A stretch of 64,000 nt of DNA from Asterias amurensis (taxonomy: Eukaryota > Echinodermata > Asteroidea > Forcipulatida > Asteriidae). Below are positions 40,600 through 51,471 of this stretch, piece by piece. Under the pieces are notes generated by a model. That model saw only the letters and a program-made list of their open reading frames with translations, ran no database searches and had not been told where the DNA came from. A program made the translations under genes and the position numbers. Numbering within the stretch: the first letter of the stretch is position 1; each line of letters starts with the position of its first letter. The stretch is from positions 16,501,006 through 16,565,005 of the forward strand of contig NC_092661.1 in assembly GCF_032118995.1 (NCBI RefSeq). The letters run 5' to 3'.

Positions 40600-40714
40600 A
40601 CTAATTTTTTGTTTTTTGTTTTTTGTACATACTCAATATACTTATATCGACAAATGTATGCAGGGACAAAACCCAGGAAGTATTTTTTTAACGTACATGT
40701 AGCACCATGACCAT

Positions 40715-40908
40715 GGGCCCAACTTCAAGCCTGTAAGCACAAAAACCTGCTAAACTTAGGAAAATCTTGCTTAGCACAAACAGGTTACCATCCAACATTC
40801 CATAAAGTATACATTGTTGCGAATGGTGCCCCGACTCATTTTGTGCTTAGAAGAAAAATATGTCAAGTAGTATTTTCAGTCCTAAACAGCTTTATGAAAT
40901 TGGGCCCC
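40715..40908. mobile_element. Family C-related element
   Basis: GGGCCCAACTTCAAGCCTGT to AGCTTTATGAAATTGGGCCC; interior shared with 34327-34523. It lies about 115 bp after the IgR4 stop. Confidence 0.8.
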
Positions 40909-40987
40909 GAATGAGAAAGTTTCAATATGATATCTTTGACTAACTTCTTTCAATCAACATCCTCTAGTTTTTTGATAAAATATCCTG

Positions 40988-41230
40988 CACTCTAAAAACA
41001 TCGGGGCCAGATTTGACCCAGATTTCGGGCCCCGTGTGGCCCTGATTTCATAGTCAGTGTGACCCAGATTCTGAGTCAAAGTGACCCCAAAATGGGTCAA
41101 AAGGACATAGAGTTCGAGTTGGAAATCCCATTTATAACCACTTCCTTGGTCAACCTGACCCAGAATTGAATCAGACCCCCATGTGACACAGAATCAGGGG
41201 CAAAGTTTGACCCGGTAGGTTTTGGAGTGT
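40988..41230. mobile_element. Family J inverted-repeat element
   Basis: The ends are CACTCTAAAAAC and GTTTTGGAGTG. The interior is made of TTTGACCC / GGGTCAAA phrases in both orientations. About 243 bp; fragments elsewhere at 14255, 28585 and 29128. Confidence 0.65.
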
Positions 41231-41302
41231 ATGAATATAAACGTGAAAACTCCATCAAAATGAGTGGTACCATTTTTGAGAAACACAACGACAAAAATGT
41301 CT

Positions 41303-41637
41303 TAAAGGATTTGGGTACTTTTTGTAACACAAAACATTAAACGTTTATGTACATTAAACCACGAACACCGTTTGAGGATAATGATGGTAGAAAGTTGACC
41401 TTAAAATACTACTTGCTAGGCTGCTGTAATTTTTGAGAGATTAGCAAAACAATGTCACGAAAACACATTTTACATGCTTAAATTATTTCCGTGACTTGTT
41501 TTACTCATTTCTCAAAAACTACAGCACCTCGGCAAGTAATATTTTAAGGCGAGGCTTTCTATCATTATCTTCAAACCGTGTGAGTGATGTAAATCTGTGT
41601 CCTGTAAAAAGTACCCAGACTTTTTTACACACTCCTT
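41303..41637. mobile_element. Family G inverted-repeat element
   Basis: GGATTTGGGTACTTTTTGTA to TAAAAAGTACCCAGACTTTT; paired inner blocks AACAATGTCACGAAAACACA and CGTGACTTGTTTTACTCATT. Related to 8556-8855. Confidence 0.78.
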
Positions 41638-41664
41638 GTGCCCAATTTCATAGAGCTGTTTAAA

Positions 41665-42238
41665 GTCACCTGGAAATAGAATTGTTTTTCTTTCAAACAT
41701 AAGAGTATATGCTTACGAACAATAAAACAATTTTTTTAGTAATTGTTTGTCACGATTTATATGTTTAAAAAATATATAAAGTTGTTTGGGGGCCTGACTC
41801 CGCCTACCCCTTTTGTGACGTCAATCGAGGCAGACTTTGCCTGCAATGCGTATAGTAAACACACGTGCAAAGTACATGTACGTCCAAGTCGTGAGTTGGT
41901 ACATTTCAAAAAGTGTTTTTCTGCATTAAGCAGCAATACACTTGGTCGGCATTGCCAGGAAAAAAAAAAATTGTTTGAAACGTACAAACTCACGATTTGG
42001 TCCGTACATGTACTTTGCAATTGTGTTTACTCTACGCATTACAGGCAAAGTCTGCCTCGATTGACGTCACGAACAGCGCCCTCTCGGGTCTGGGTCTACT
42101 CTTAAATTTGTAAATAACATAAGAACTGATTTTTTAAAACCTTAGTTAACTGTTTATTCACATTCCACTCATCAAAACACATATATTAGTGACAAAAGCT
42201 TTATTTTGAAAAAATACCACTTCCAGGTGACTTTAAAG
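41665..42238 (-). mobile_element. Family F foldback transposon, inverted copy
   Basis: TTAAAGTCACCTGGAAATAG to CACTTCCAGGTGACTTTAA. Nearly the whole 32971-33545 element is present in reverse orientation. The THAP-like start is disrupted in this copy (TGCATTAAGCAGCAATACAC in place of the ECRK codons). Confidence 0.9.
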
Positions 42239-42622
42239 GGACACGTTGCCTTGGATCGGTCGAGTTGGTCTATAAAATCGTTATGTAACCGTTTGTTGTA
42301 AAATGTATATGTTAGAAAGATATTGTAAAAGTAGAATACAATGATCTACACAAAATATGCCTCGAAATTGTGTGGTTTTGTTTTTACCCTGTCGACTAAC
42401 ACGGTCGGCCATTTATGGGAGTCAAAATTTTGACTCCCATAAATGGCCGACCGTGATAGTTCGCGTCGTAAAAGGAAAACCGTGCAGTTTCGAGTGATAC
42501 TTGTGTGGATCATTATATTCTACTTTTAAAACATCTTTCTAACCATATGCATTTTATAACAAACGGTTTCAAACGCTTTTAATAGACCAACTCGTCCGAT
42601 CCAAGGCAACGTGTTCCTTTAA
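42233..42622. mobile_element. Family A foldback transposon next to F
   Basis: TTAAAGGGACACGTTGCCTT to GGCAACGTGTTCCTTTAA; its left TTAA is shared with the right end of the F element. Confidence 0.93.
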
Positions 42623-42790
42623 GCACATAAAATAGCTAAGCACAAAGCAATACTGCTTACCAGACAAAGGTCACCAGCCATGTTATTATTCATCAGCTGT
42701 GACTTGGTCTCCTACTCACTTCTGCTTAGTAGCAATTTCTGTTAAGCAATATTTTGAGGTAAAAGGCAGGGTCAGTGAAATCGGGTCAAG

Positions 42791-43146
42791 CGGTTTTGTT
42801 TTCGGAACTTTGTCATAAATTGACAAAGTCGAATGTAGTTGTTGATGAAAGAGTGGGAAATAACAAGTTTCTAACAAGACGTTAAAATGGTGTATAAGTA
42901 CCATTGCATTTTGTATACAATGTTTCCTAACAGGTGCAAATTTTGTCAAAAACCAGTAACGTCAATGGCGTCACATCTCAAGTACAGGAGCTATTTTAAT
43001 TTTGAATGACAGTGATATTTTTAACAACACGCCAGTAATTTTGGCATTGTAACGTACGCAGAAATTTCTCTTTGGAATGTACAAACCATTATTTTGCGAT
43101 TTCCAATGACGTAACGTTTCAAAATTCACTCTTAAAAAAAACCACT
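42791..43146. other. Intergenic DNA, nothing recognised
   Basis: No gene or element supported. Confidence 0.5.
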
Positions 43147-43531
43147 TTAAAGGCAGTGGACACTATTGGTAATTACTCAAAAATAATTATCACCATAAAA
43201 CCTTTCTTGATTACGAGTAATGGGAGAGGTTGATGGTATAAAACATTGTAAGAAACAGCTCCCTCTGAAGTGACGTAGTTTTCGAGAGAGAAGTAATTTT
43301 CCACGAATTTGATTTCGAGACCTCAAATTTAGAATTTGAGGTCTCGAAATCAAGCATCAGAGAGCACACAACTTCGTGTGACAAGTGTGTTTTTTTCTTT
43401 CATTTTTATCTCACAAATTCGACGACCGATTGAGCTCAAATTCTCACAGGTTTGTTATTTTATGCATGTGTTGAGATACACCAACTGTGAAGACTAGTCT
43501 TTGACAATTACCATAGTGTCCACGGTCTTTG
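43147..43531 (+). mobile_element. Family B transposon
   Basis: TTAAAGGCAGTGGACACTAT to GTGTCCACGGTCTTTGA; right end slightly eroded, palindrome TTCGAGACCTCAAATTTAGA/ATTTGAGGTCTCGAA intact. Confidence 0.93.
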
Positions 43532-43689
43532 ATTGTAAAGGAAATGTTTGCACAATTTTATCGTCAGGTTTGAGGATTGTTATTGGTTTCCACATTCATA
43601 AAGACTCTATAAGTAAATGAGTGGATCACAAAACTTTATAATGGTGTAAATTGGCTCAATATATGGTGACTTTCTTATTATTTGTTTGC

Positions 43690-43855
43690 ATTGTTGTGAG
43701 ACCAACCGGTTCAACCATCTTGAACTTCTCCCATTGATATCAATGGAAGAACAAAATAGTCTGGTTCCTATATTTTCAAAATGATTATTATCATTAGTTA
43801 TTGTTATTCGACACGAGGAACATAACCAAGATGGAGGCAGCATGAAAAAGGTCTA
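43690..43855 (+). repeat. Family L-like repeat
   Basis: ACAAAATAGTCTGGTTCC and GGAACATAACCAAGATGGAG, ending GAAAAAGGTCTATTCG, match family L in the same order. Confidence 0.5.
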
Positions 43856-43933
43856 TTCGAAGCTTATTGCTGTTTTGTATATTTGTTCATAAATTATATC
43901 AAGATGTTATTCAATGACATAAAGCTATCAAGC

Positions 43934-44113
43934 AGGGTCCAATTTCATAGAGCTACTTAAGCAGACAATGTTGCTTAATAATTGTGTGCTTAGCAGAAAT
44001 GAGCAGGATACCAGTCACAAAGTGTACATGAGACATGGTAATGTGGCTGGTAACCATAGTTTTGTTGTGCTTAGCTTCTTCTTGTGCTAAAGCAGCTCTA
44101 TGAAATTGGGCCA
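43934..44113. mobile_element. Family C inverted-repeat element
   Basis: GGGTCCAATTTCATAGAGCT to AGCTCTATGAAATTGGGCCA, 180 bp; same subfamily as 18351-18554. Confidence 0.88.
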
Positions 44114-44129
44114 TTGTTACTAGAGTGAG

Positions 44130-44790
44130 GTTACACCACCTAAATTCTCCAAAAATCTATTACCATAAAAACTGACTTGGCAAAGAGCATTGGAGAGCCG
44201 TTCCTATATTACAACACATTGTTATAGCAACGACACCCTCTGAAGTTGTGATGTAGTTTTAAAGGGGTAATTCCCCCTCCCCCCAAAAATAAATAAATTA
44301 ATAAATAAATAATAATAATGATAATAATTTAAATCTGAAAAAGGCTTCAGCCATGAAGCCTTCCTCAGTTATCTGAAAACACACAATTCTATGCAATGAG
44401 GGTGGTATCTCTTTCTTTACTTTTGCAACTTCGGTATTACCGTTTGAGCGCAACCGCTCACAGGTTGGTTATTTGTTATGTTGGACACACCAACTGATTA
44501 TGATACAGGGCCCAATTTCATAGAGCTGCTTAAGCAAACAAATTTGCTTAAGCAAAAAATTCATCGCTTAGTAAAACCAGATTACCGGCCAAGACTCCAC
44601 TCAATTGTAATGCTAAGTAAACAACAGCTAAATACTAGTCATAAGCAATGTATATGGCAGGAAATTTTGGCCAGTAACATGTGTAAAATAAGCGAGCTAT
44701 TTTCGTGCTTAAGCAATTTTTTTGCTTAAGCAGCTCTATGAAATTGGCTCCTGGTCTTTGACAGAATACCAAAAGTGTCCTGCCTTTAAA
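44130..44790 (+). mobile_element. Old family B copy interrupted by a family C element
   Basis: Diverged B landmarks: ATTACCATAAAAACTGACTT, CCCTCTGAAGTTGTGATGTA, CCGTTTGAGCGCAACCGCTC, and the right end AAGTGTCCTGCCTTTAAA. A family C element occupies 44508-44752, and an AATA-rich simple repeat lies at 44284-44330. Confidence 0.65.
44508..44752. mobile_element. Family C element inside an old B copy
   Basis: GGGCCCAATTTCATAGAGCT to AGCTCTATGAAATTGGCTCC. Interior near-identical to 18931-19150. Confidence 0.88.
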
Positions 44791-44830
44791 TTGAAGAAGT
44801 TGTTTTTATTTAAAATACTGTGTAATGACT

Positions 44831-45127
44831 TAAAGGCACATGGCACTAATGGTAATAACTCAAAAATAATTAGTATACAAACTTTTTAATGTTTGCGATA
44901 GAGGTAATTTCTCACTCAAATAATAAAAGACTTCAGCTGAAGACTGTTATTATGCATGTACGCAAAATGATGCAACAAGGGTGTTTTTTCCATTCATTAT
45001 TCTCTTGCAAATTCGATGACCAATTGAGCCCAAATTTTCTTAGGTTTGTTATTTTATGCACACTGTTGGAAAACACTAAGTAGAATACTGGTCCTTGACA
45101 ATAACTAAACGTGCCCAGTGCCTCTAA
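44831..45127 (+). mobile_element. Family B transposon, diverged and shortened
   Basis: TTAAAGGCACATGGCACTAA to GTGCCCAGTGCCTCTAA; the central part with the palindrome is gone. Confidence 0.75.
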
Positions 45128-45180
45128 TGAGGTACACAGGCTTGGACGAAATGTGATATGATGCTTATGAACAAGCTGCA

Positions 45181-45467
45181 TTAAAGGCAGTGGACACTAT
45201 TGGTAATCACTCAAAATAATTATTAGCATAAAACCTTTCTTGATTACAAGTAATGAGGAGAGGTTGATAGTATAAAACATTGTGAGAAACAGCTCCCTCT
45301 GAAGTGACGTAGTTTTCGAGAAAGAAGTAATTTTCCACGAATTTGATTTCGAGACCTCAGATTTAGAATTTGAGGTCTCGAAATCAAGCATCTGAAAGAT
45401 ACTGTTGAGATACACAAAGTAAGAAGACTGGTCTTTGACAATTACCAATAGTGTCCATTGTCTTTTA
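45181..45467 (+). mobile_element. Family B transposon with internal deletion
   Basis: TTAAAGGCAGTGGACACTAT left; the sequence jumps from GCATCTGAAAGA to TACTGTTGAGATACAC, losing about 100 bp, and ends GTGTCCATTGTCTTT. Confidence 0.9.
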
Positions 45468-45609
45468 GTTATTTCTGTTCGATTTTTGAAGAAAAACTCT
45501 ACAAAAAGATATGCAGTTTGACATTGAGAAAATACCAAGTTTTGCCAAAAAGCACACTTAAACTTTGTGTTCATTTACTTGTCCATATCATCTTGTCATG
45601 AAAGAAAAA

Positions 45610-45662
45610 AATGTTTGTTTGTTTGTTTGTTTGTTTGTTTGTTAGGTTTTTTTGTTTGTTTG
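45610..45662 (+). repeat. (GTTT)n microsatellite
   Basis: About twelve GTTT units with one AGGTTTTT interruption. Confidence 0.92.
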
Positions 45663-47073
45663 TGTGAATTTACTCAAGATGATTATATTTTTACTACTTA
45701 CTATAAACCTTTATAATTATCCAGTAAGTTCAATAAAAGACTTGACATTTACAAGAAATCATTTAATCACAATGTTTATATTTTGTTATCTGACGAGTAA
45801 AGATTCCATGGCAGTATTCTAAACTTACCAGTTTTAAAATAATGAGACTTTGGACATTTGATTGGATTGACCCATAGTGATCATCTATATTAATGAAGAC
45901 AGTAATCGCGAGAAAAAATCAGGGTTCGAGGTAGGCCCCCTCCCGCCCCCCCCCCCCCCAATGAAAATGAATAAATAAATAAAATAAATAAATCAACATG
46001 ACCGACAAAAACGACAACGTTAACGGCAAGAAATAGAAGAAGAAATAACAAAATAACAACAACAACAACATCTCACAAAACCATATCTTCTAACAGATAC
46101 TATTTTTATTGACCGAAGTATTTATCTTTCTATTATTCTACAAGCAGCCTTGATGTTGAATTCCTACAATTAGTCAGTTATGCGATACAAACTCTGGTTT
46201 TACATTTACGGACCCATGACTGGAACAAAACCTCCTTTTACTCTAATTGACAGGTTATGAACATAATCTCATTATGAATATACAACGTTTAATAATCAAT
46301 TGGCCCATGTAAGACAGTCAAAAATAATTATCATAATTTTAATTAAATGGTATTCCATTTAAGTGTTGTGAATGGCAAAAACTACTTTAAAGAGAAGTTA
46401 TACATCTGCTAATCACTCTTAAAATGAATGGCAATTAAACCCTTTGTTTAAAATCCGACACCGTTTAATAGTAAAAAGCATTTTGAGAAAACAATTTCAC
46501 TTCGAAATAATGTAGTAATGTAAAAATATATAAGTTGTTTTGCCCCAAAATTTGAATCTGAGAAGCGTTACCGCGGTATGCTTCTCAGACTGTGTATTCC
46601 TATAGACCATGTGAACTTTGTTTACAACAAGTGTGACCTTGTGCAATTTTGGGTATTCTGGCAGGCAAGATACTGCACACAGGTCCTATGGGAAAGTTGA
46701 CATTTTGTGTCATAATTTCCACATAAATCCAAGAATTGTGAAAGTAAAAGCTGGACAAGTTTTGAGACGTGCCCCCTTTCATCGTATCAAAAGTTGATAA
46801 GAATTACAACAGTGCAATATCCATAAAATATAAGATTTTATGTTTTCTTCCATTAGGCTGTGTAAAAATCGTGCCTGCAGGAAACTAGGCTCTGTGGCTC
46901 TTTTGTAAACATGTGATGTCACAGGTCACGTCGTCTATTTGGGCCTGTATTCTTTCTGCGTGGAAATTATTATTGAAATTATTGAAATTAAATTGCAGAT
47001 GTTAGTATCATTGTGTAGGCTAAAAATAAATAAAATAATCGAAATGTTTCAAAACCCCCAAACATACCGTGCC
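45663..47073. other. Intergenic DNA with simple repeats
   Basis: Contains a C-run and AATA-rich stretch at 45935-45995, and a D-like fragment at 46437-46590 with an exact short inverted pair TGAGAAGCGTTACCGCGGTA / TGCTTCTCA. No gene recognised. Confidence 0.45.
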
Positions 47074-47399
47074 TTTAAATGCACCGGACACCTTTAGTTT
47101 TTGTCAAAAGACCAGCATACAATAACAAGTCTGTGAAAATTTGAACTGAATTGGTCATCGGAATTGCAAGAGGAAAAAACACTCTTTATGCACAAATTTG
47201 TGTGCTCTCAGATGCCTAAAAAAAGTATTAAAAGACCTCAGGCCCTGCCGTTTAATATTTGAGTAAGAAATTACCTCTTTTTCAAAAACCTACGTTACTT
47301 CAGAGGGAGCGGTTTCTCACAATGTTTTATCAACAGCTCTCCCACGACTTTGATAACACTTATTATGAGTAATTACCAGTAGTGTCCAGTACCTTTAAG
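47074..47399 (-). mobile_element. Family B transposon, old
   Basis: CTTTAAATGCACCGGACACC to GTGTCCAGTACCTTTAA. Many internal differences from the younger copies (GACCTCAGGCCCTGCCGTTT in place of the palindrome). Confidence 0.75.
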
Positions 47400-50300
47400 G
47401 GAGCACCACAATCAATAATTGTCTGAACGGATTATTGTGTTGGACAGGTGTTAGATCATCTCCATAGCAACAGGAAAGTAGAGGAACCTTCATAAGTGAT
47501 TTGATTAAAATATTATGTTTCAGGTCTTTATATAGGGATTATGATTAATGGTGCTGGTTTAATTAATTCACGTTAGGGGGATTCAAAATGCAATTTTTAT
47601 TGTGTCGATCAAACAAACAATGTCACGAAGACAGACTGACATGATTTACTGAATATTTGTATAAATATAAAGAGGAAGTATACCATTTTTTGACCGTTTG
47701 ATTGTTTTAATTCCATTATACACTAAAACACAACCTTTGAAATGTTTTCTAGACATCGCCGAAAATTTTGAGCGATCATGTCCACGCAGGAACATTTTTT
47801 TTATACACATTTTTGAGAGATGTACTGTCAGTAACGCTTCTCAGATTCAATTATATTTTTAGGGGGGGGGGGTTAAAAACTGATTCAGATTTCCGATCAT
47901 AATTACTGAAGTGAAATGGTTTTCAACATTAGTCATACAATCGAAAGCTGCTGTACTTCTAACCAATACAATTTGTATCGCCAATAATTTTAAGATTACC
48001 AAACGCACTTATTCCCTTTAAATTGTTTTTAGTATTTTATTATTCAACTTTATTTTGTCATCCCCACCATGGTGTGTACAATCTTGAAGTTGGAAAATGC
48101 CGGCAGTATGTTGACAAATGAATTGCCAACATATAAAAGAGTTGTTCATTCTGGGCCCTTGTTGTCAGGCAAAAATACTGCACTGGTCATGTTATAGGAA
48201 ATTTTACATTCGGTATAAGAAATTCCACATAAAAAGTAACGAATTATCAAAAGTAACGGCTGAACAAAGTCTTTGAGATGTGCAAGTTTTCTTGACGTCA
48301 AAAGTGGCCACAAAAGAGACGATACTTTCTCCATAAAATATAACCTGATGGAAGTCTTGCTCTGTGGCTCCTTTTGTAAATATTTATGACATACACAACA
48401 TAAACCAAAGTGAGACCCAATTATCACATTTTTATAGATTCCTAAAAAAAAAAAGATAAACAGAAGCCCTTCACCATAGGGTGTAAACATAAAACTACCC
48501 TTTTCCTGCCAACATAATTACATTGGTGTTGTTTTAACACTATGTTAATTTCGATTTCGTAGACATCTATAATGTGTGACAACACCCATTGTGGTATCAA
48601 TTTTAACACCCCAGTTTTTGGAGTGCAGAGGAACATTGACAAAGGGAAAATTTACTGTGCCACCCCCGGGTTCACCACTAAACCAGAAATATAGGAAAAA
48701 AGTGTCCATTATGCAAAATAGCAGTCTAGAGTATAATGCAACAATTGGTATTTTTGATACTGGTAAGTTGTATTGAATTCTCCAAGCTATAGCCCAAAGC
48801 TATAGACTATAAAACTAGAACCCATACACGTATAGTTTGTGTTTGTTCATAAACTGTCATCATAACTTTAAGCAGCAAACAAAACAGTTGTAAGAACAAC
48901 AGCTCAGTTCCTTTTTTTAGCAAAACAAAAATACAGTACAAAGATGAATGGTGGAGCCTACAAACGTACAGTGCCTATGACTCGTATGGTTTTACGTGTC
49001 TAGCAACTGAATAGAGTAGTTTATCGTTCAGCCATGACCTCCATTTTGCAAACAGCCAAGCCCAAATCCCACCGCCTTCGTTGTCGTTTCCAAAGCCAAA
49101 ATCAAACCAATTATTATTCAAATGAGCTCTTTAAAAAAAAACACACAGACTAAAAAGTTGGAGGTTATAAGTTTGCCATATTTGGTAGCATACGAAATAC
49201 ACCTTTTGTTGCGTCGTGAATAATGTCACGTCACAGGAAGTACAATTGCTCGGTCGACCGAGAAAGAAACAGACCCACTCCACTTTGTCTATTTCGTGAA
49301 AATATTTGTAGCCATTGTGCCCTGACATAAGCCTATGCCGGAGTAGGTCGAATCCGATTGAAATAGGAATTTGACTAATGTATTTTCTTTTGGAGGTAAA
49401 AACGAAAACAAGTTTTTTTGCAATGTTAAAGCTACCTGTCCCAATTTGGTGTTTGAAGTTTGTACAACTTTGTTCATGGTCAAAGCGGCATAAACGTTAA
49501 ATTATCCAAGTGATTTTCAATTGAACATTTGACGTGAGTTTACACAAAGTCAACTTTAAATAGTGACTCCACTTTTTAGAACTTGTCAAACCACCACCGA
49601 CGTCGGTCTATCCCCGTTAAAAACTACCATTCATAATTAAAGTAACCAATCATCTAATTTCGTGATTTACCTTATTTTCCATACTTCTATGAACTTGTTT
49701 TTAGACAGACGAAGGATATAGGCGAAGGGTATAGGTACTTTGTTAATGTTTTGTGTGATAACCCAAATACATATGAAATTAATAACAAACCTGTGCAAAT
49801 TAGAGTTTTCATCAGTTGTGTTGGTGAGGAGAAAATAGTGAAAACCCATGCATAGTTGTTATGCATGTAAAAACAATGTCATTAATTTTGGTTTTAACAA
49901 CCAAAATCAGCTGTTTTGTTTTTGTCTTCTTTAAGTTTTCAGCTGCAGTTTTGTCCAAAATATAACTTTATTTTCACAGGGAAATATTGCACAGACAAAA
50001 TGCTTCCATTATGAACTTCATAATCTCCAAGTTTCAGACTAAAATTAAACAATGATGTTTTTCATCCTCACCAATGTGGTAAAATTGCTTTACGTAATGG
50101 TAAGGTTTGCGGGTAACACCATGTAATGACTGTCTCGAATGAGTTGGGGTGGTTCTGAAAAAAACCGTTTGGTTTCAACTCGACGTTTCGTTCACTATGC
50201 TCTGATCGTCTTCTGGAGAAAGCTGGCTTTACGGAACTTTATTTCAATGAAACTTTCCGGCATGGTTGTTGCCCCAGTGTCTTACCCCCCAAAAAACAAA

Positions 50301-50442
50301 GACCATTTGCGGATGTTTTTGTCTGTCTGATTTTGGAGGAGAACCAAAATATAGTAGTTTATTCTTCTTTAAAAAACAATTTCAGTAGATACCTTCCATA
50401 TAACAGTGAAATTTGATTGAATTTCAAATGTTATAACTGTTG
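47400..50442. other. Long intergenic stretch
   Basis: No supported gene. Includes a D-like segment (47665-48025, AAGTATACCATTTTTTGACC and AACGCTTCTCAGATTC), a family K end near 48520-48627 (TTAACACCCCAGTTTTTGGA), and at 50145-50225 a CCAGAAGACGATCAGAGCAT / GAACGAAACGTCGAGTTG phrase on the - strand, of the kind seen in Penelope-type tails. Confidence 0.35.
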
Positions 50443-50443
50443 T

Positions 50444-50486
50444 TCAATTCAATTCAATTCAATTCAATTCAATTCAATACAATTCA
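50444..50486 (+). repeat. (AATTC)n microsatellite
   Basis: About eight CAATT units, one altered to CAATA near the end. Confidence 0.95.
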
Positions 50487-50879
50487 TCTTTAACTGTCCT
50501 ACCATGGAGGACAATTTATTTGCCTATACATGCAATGCACGAAATAATAGCACTCAATCAAACAAAAGTAAACTACCGAACATAATTGTTTTATTACTTA
50601 TACCTTAGACTAAGTATTTTCACGAATACGTGCTTTACATGCATCGTTGTGTGGGTAAAAACGAAAAAGCAAGGACCCTTTCTCTCGATAGGGTTAAACC
50701 ACATAATTTAAATTCTACCGTTTTTGACCAACGGTGAATTTAACGAACGAAATAAAACTAAATCATTTGTCCCTGTGTCAAAGGTTAAGTGCCACTTTTT
50801 TGCAGTTTTTATTCCTAATAGGTACGTATTAAGAAACCATATACACTCAAATAGTTTTATTTTTAATCAGAACTGTTAG

Positions 50880-51471
50880 CAATAACACACCCGAGGATGT
50901 TTTCGTGACGTATACCATAAATATTCACGACTTCTTTGTGTCCCCAAATGCAAATAGAAAGTCTTTTTGATATCGGGGCTGAACTGGAGGACACTCTCGA
51001 CCAGTCCTTGTGTATCCTAATGAATTATTCATAAGATCTTTGTGTTCCTATCCTGTATACACCTGGATAATGGCTGACTGGCTACGCACTAAGCCGTCCG
51101 TACTGAACCCATTGTGAAAGCGATGACTAGTGAAAGACAGTCTGTCCTCGTCCTCAAGGTGACGTCATCGTGTAACCGCCTCTGACTGTATCATGCGTAG
51201 CAATGTATTGGTACCGCCTCGTCAAACGCTAAACCTACAGGTGGACGTCGTAAAAGCAGTATTGTTCTGCGAGGAGGAAATCAAGAAAGCGAACAATTAT
51301 AAACACTTCTCATGATGACCATTTCTTCCTCCATGACAGGGGATAAACGCTGAAACATCAAAAAGTGAGTTTAAATGCAGCATAGTCTGATCGATAAACT
51401 AATATCAGAAGTCAATTGTGGTGTGTGCGTATGTAACTGTTGCTGGAGTGGTACACGTTTTGACAATGAAA
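50880..51471 (+). promoter_or_regulatory. Upstream region of IgR5
   Basis: Candidate TATAAA at 51298-51303, about 170 bp before the start codon. An octamer-like ATGCAAAT occurs at about 50947. No experimental support; transcript start unknown. Confidence 0.25.

Larger units (their letters stand above)
41639..42790. mobile_element. Family C element split by F and A insertions
   Basis: Left piece 41639-41665 (GTGCCCAATTTCATAGAGCT), right piece from 42621 (TAAGCACATAAAATAGCTAA) to about 42790. The two pieces rejoin at a TTAA that is the site of both inserted elements. Confidence 0.75.

Noticed and set aside
45197-45574. Similar frames with DFETSNSKSEVSKSNS across many places
   Set aside because: All lie in family B elements; the recurring peptide is the family's internal palindrome in translation.
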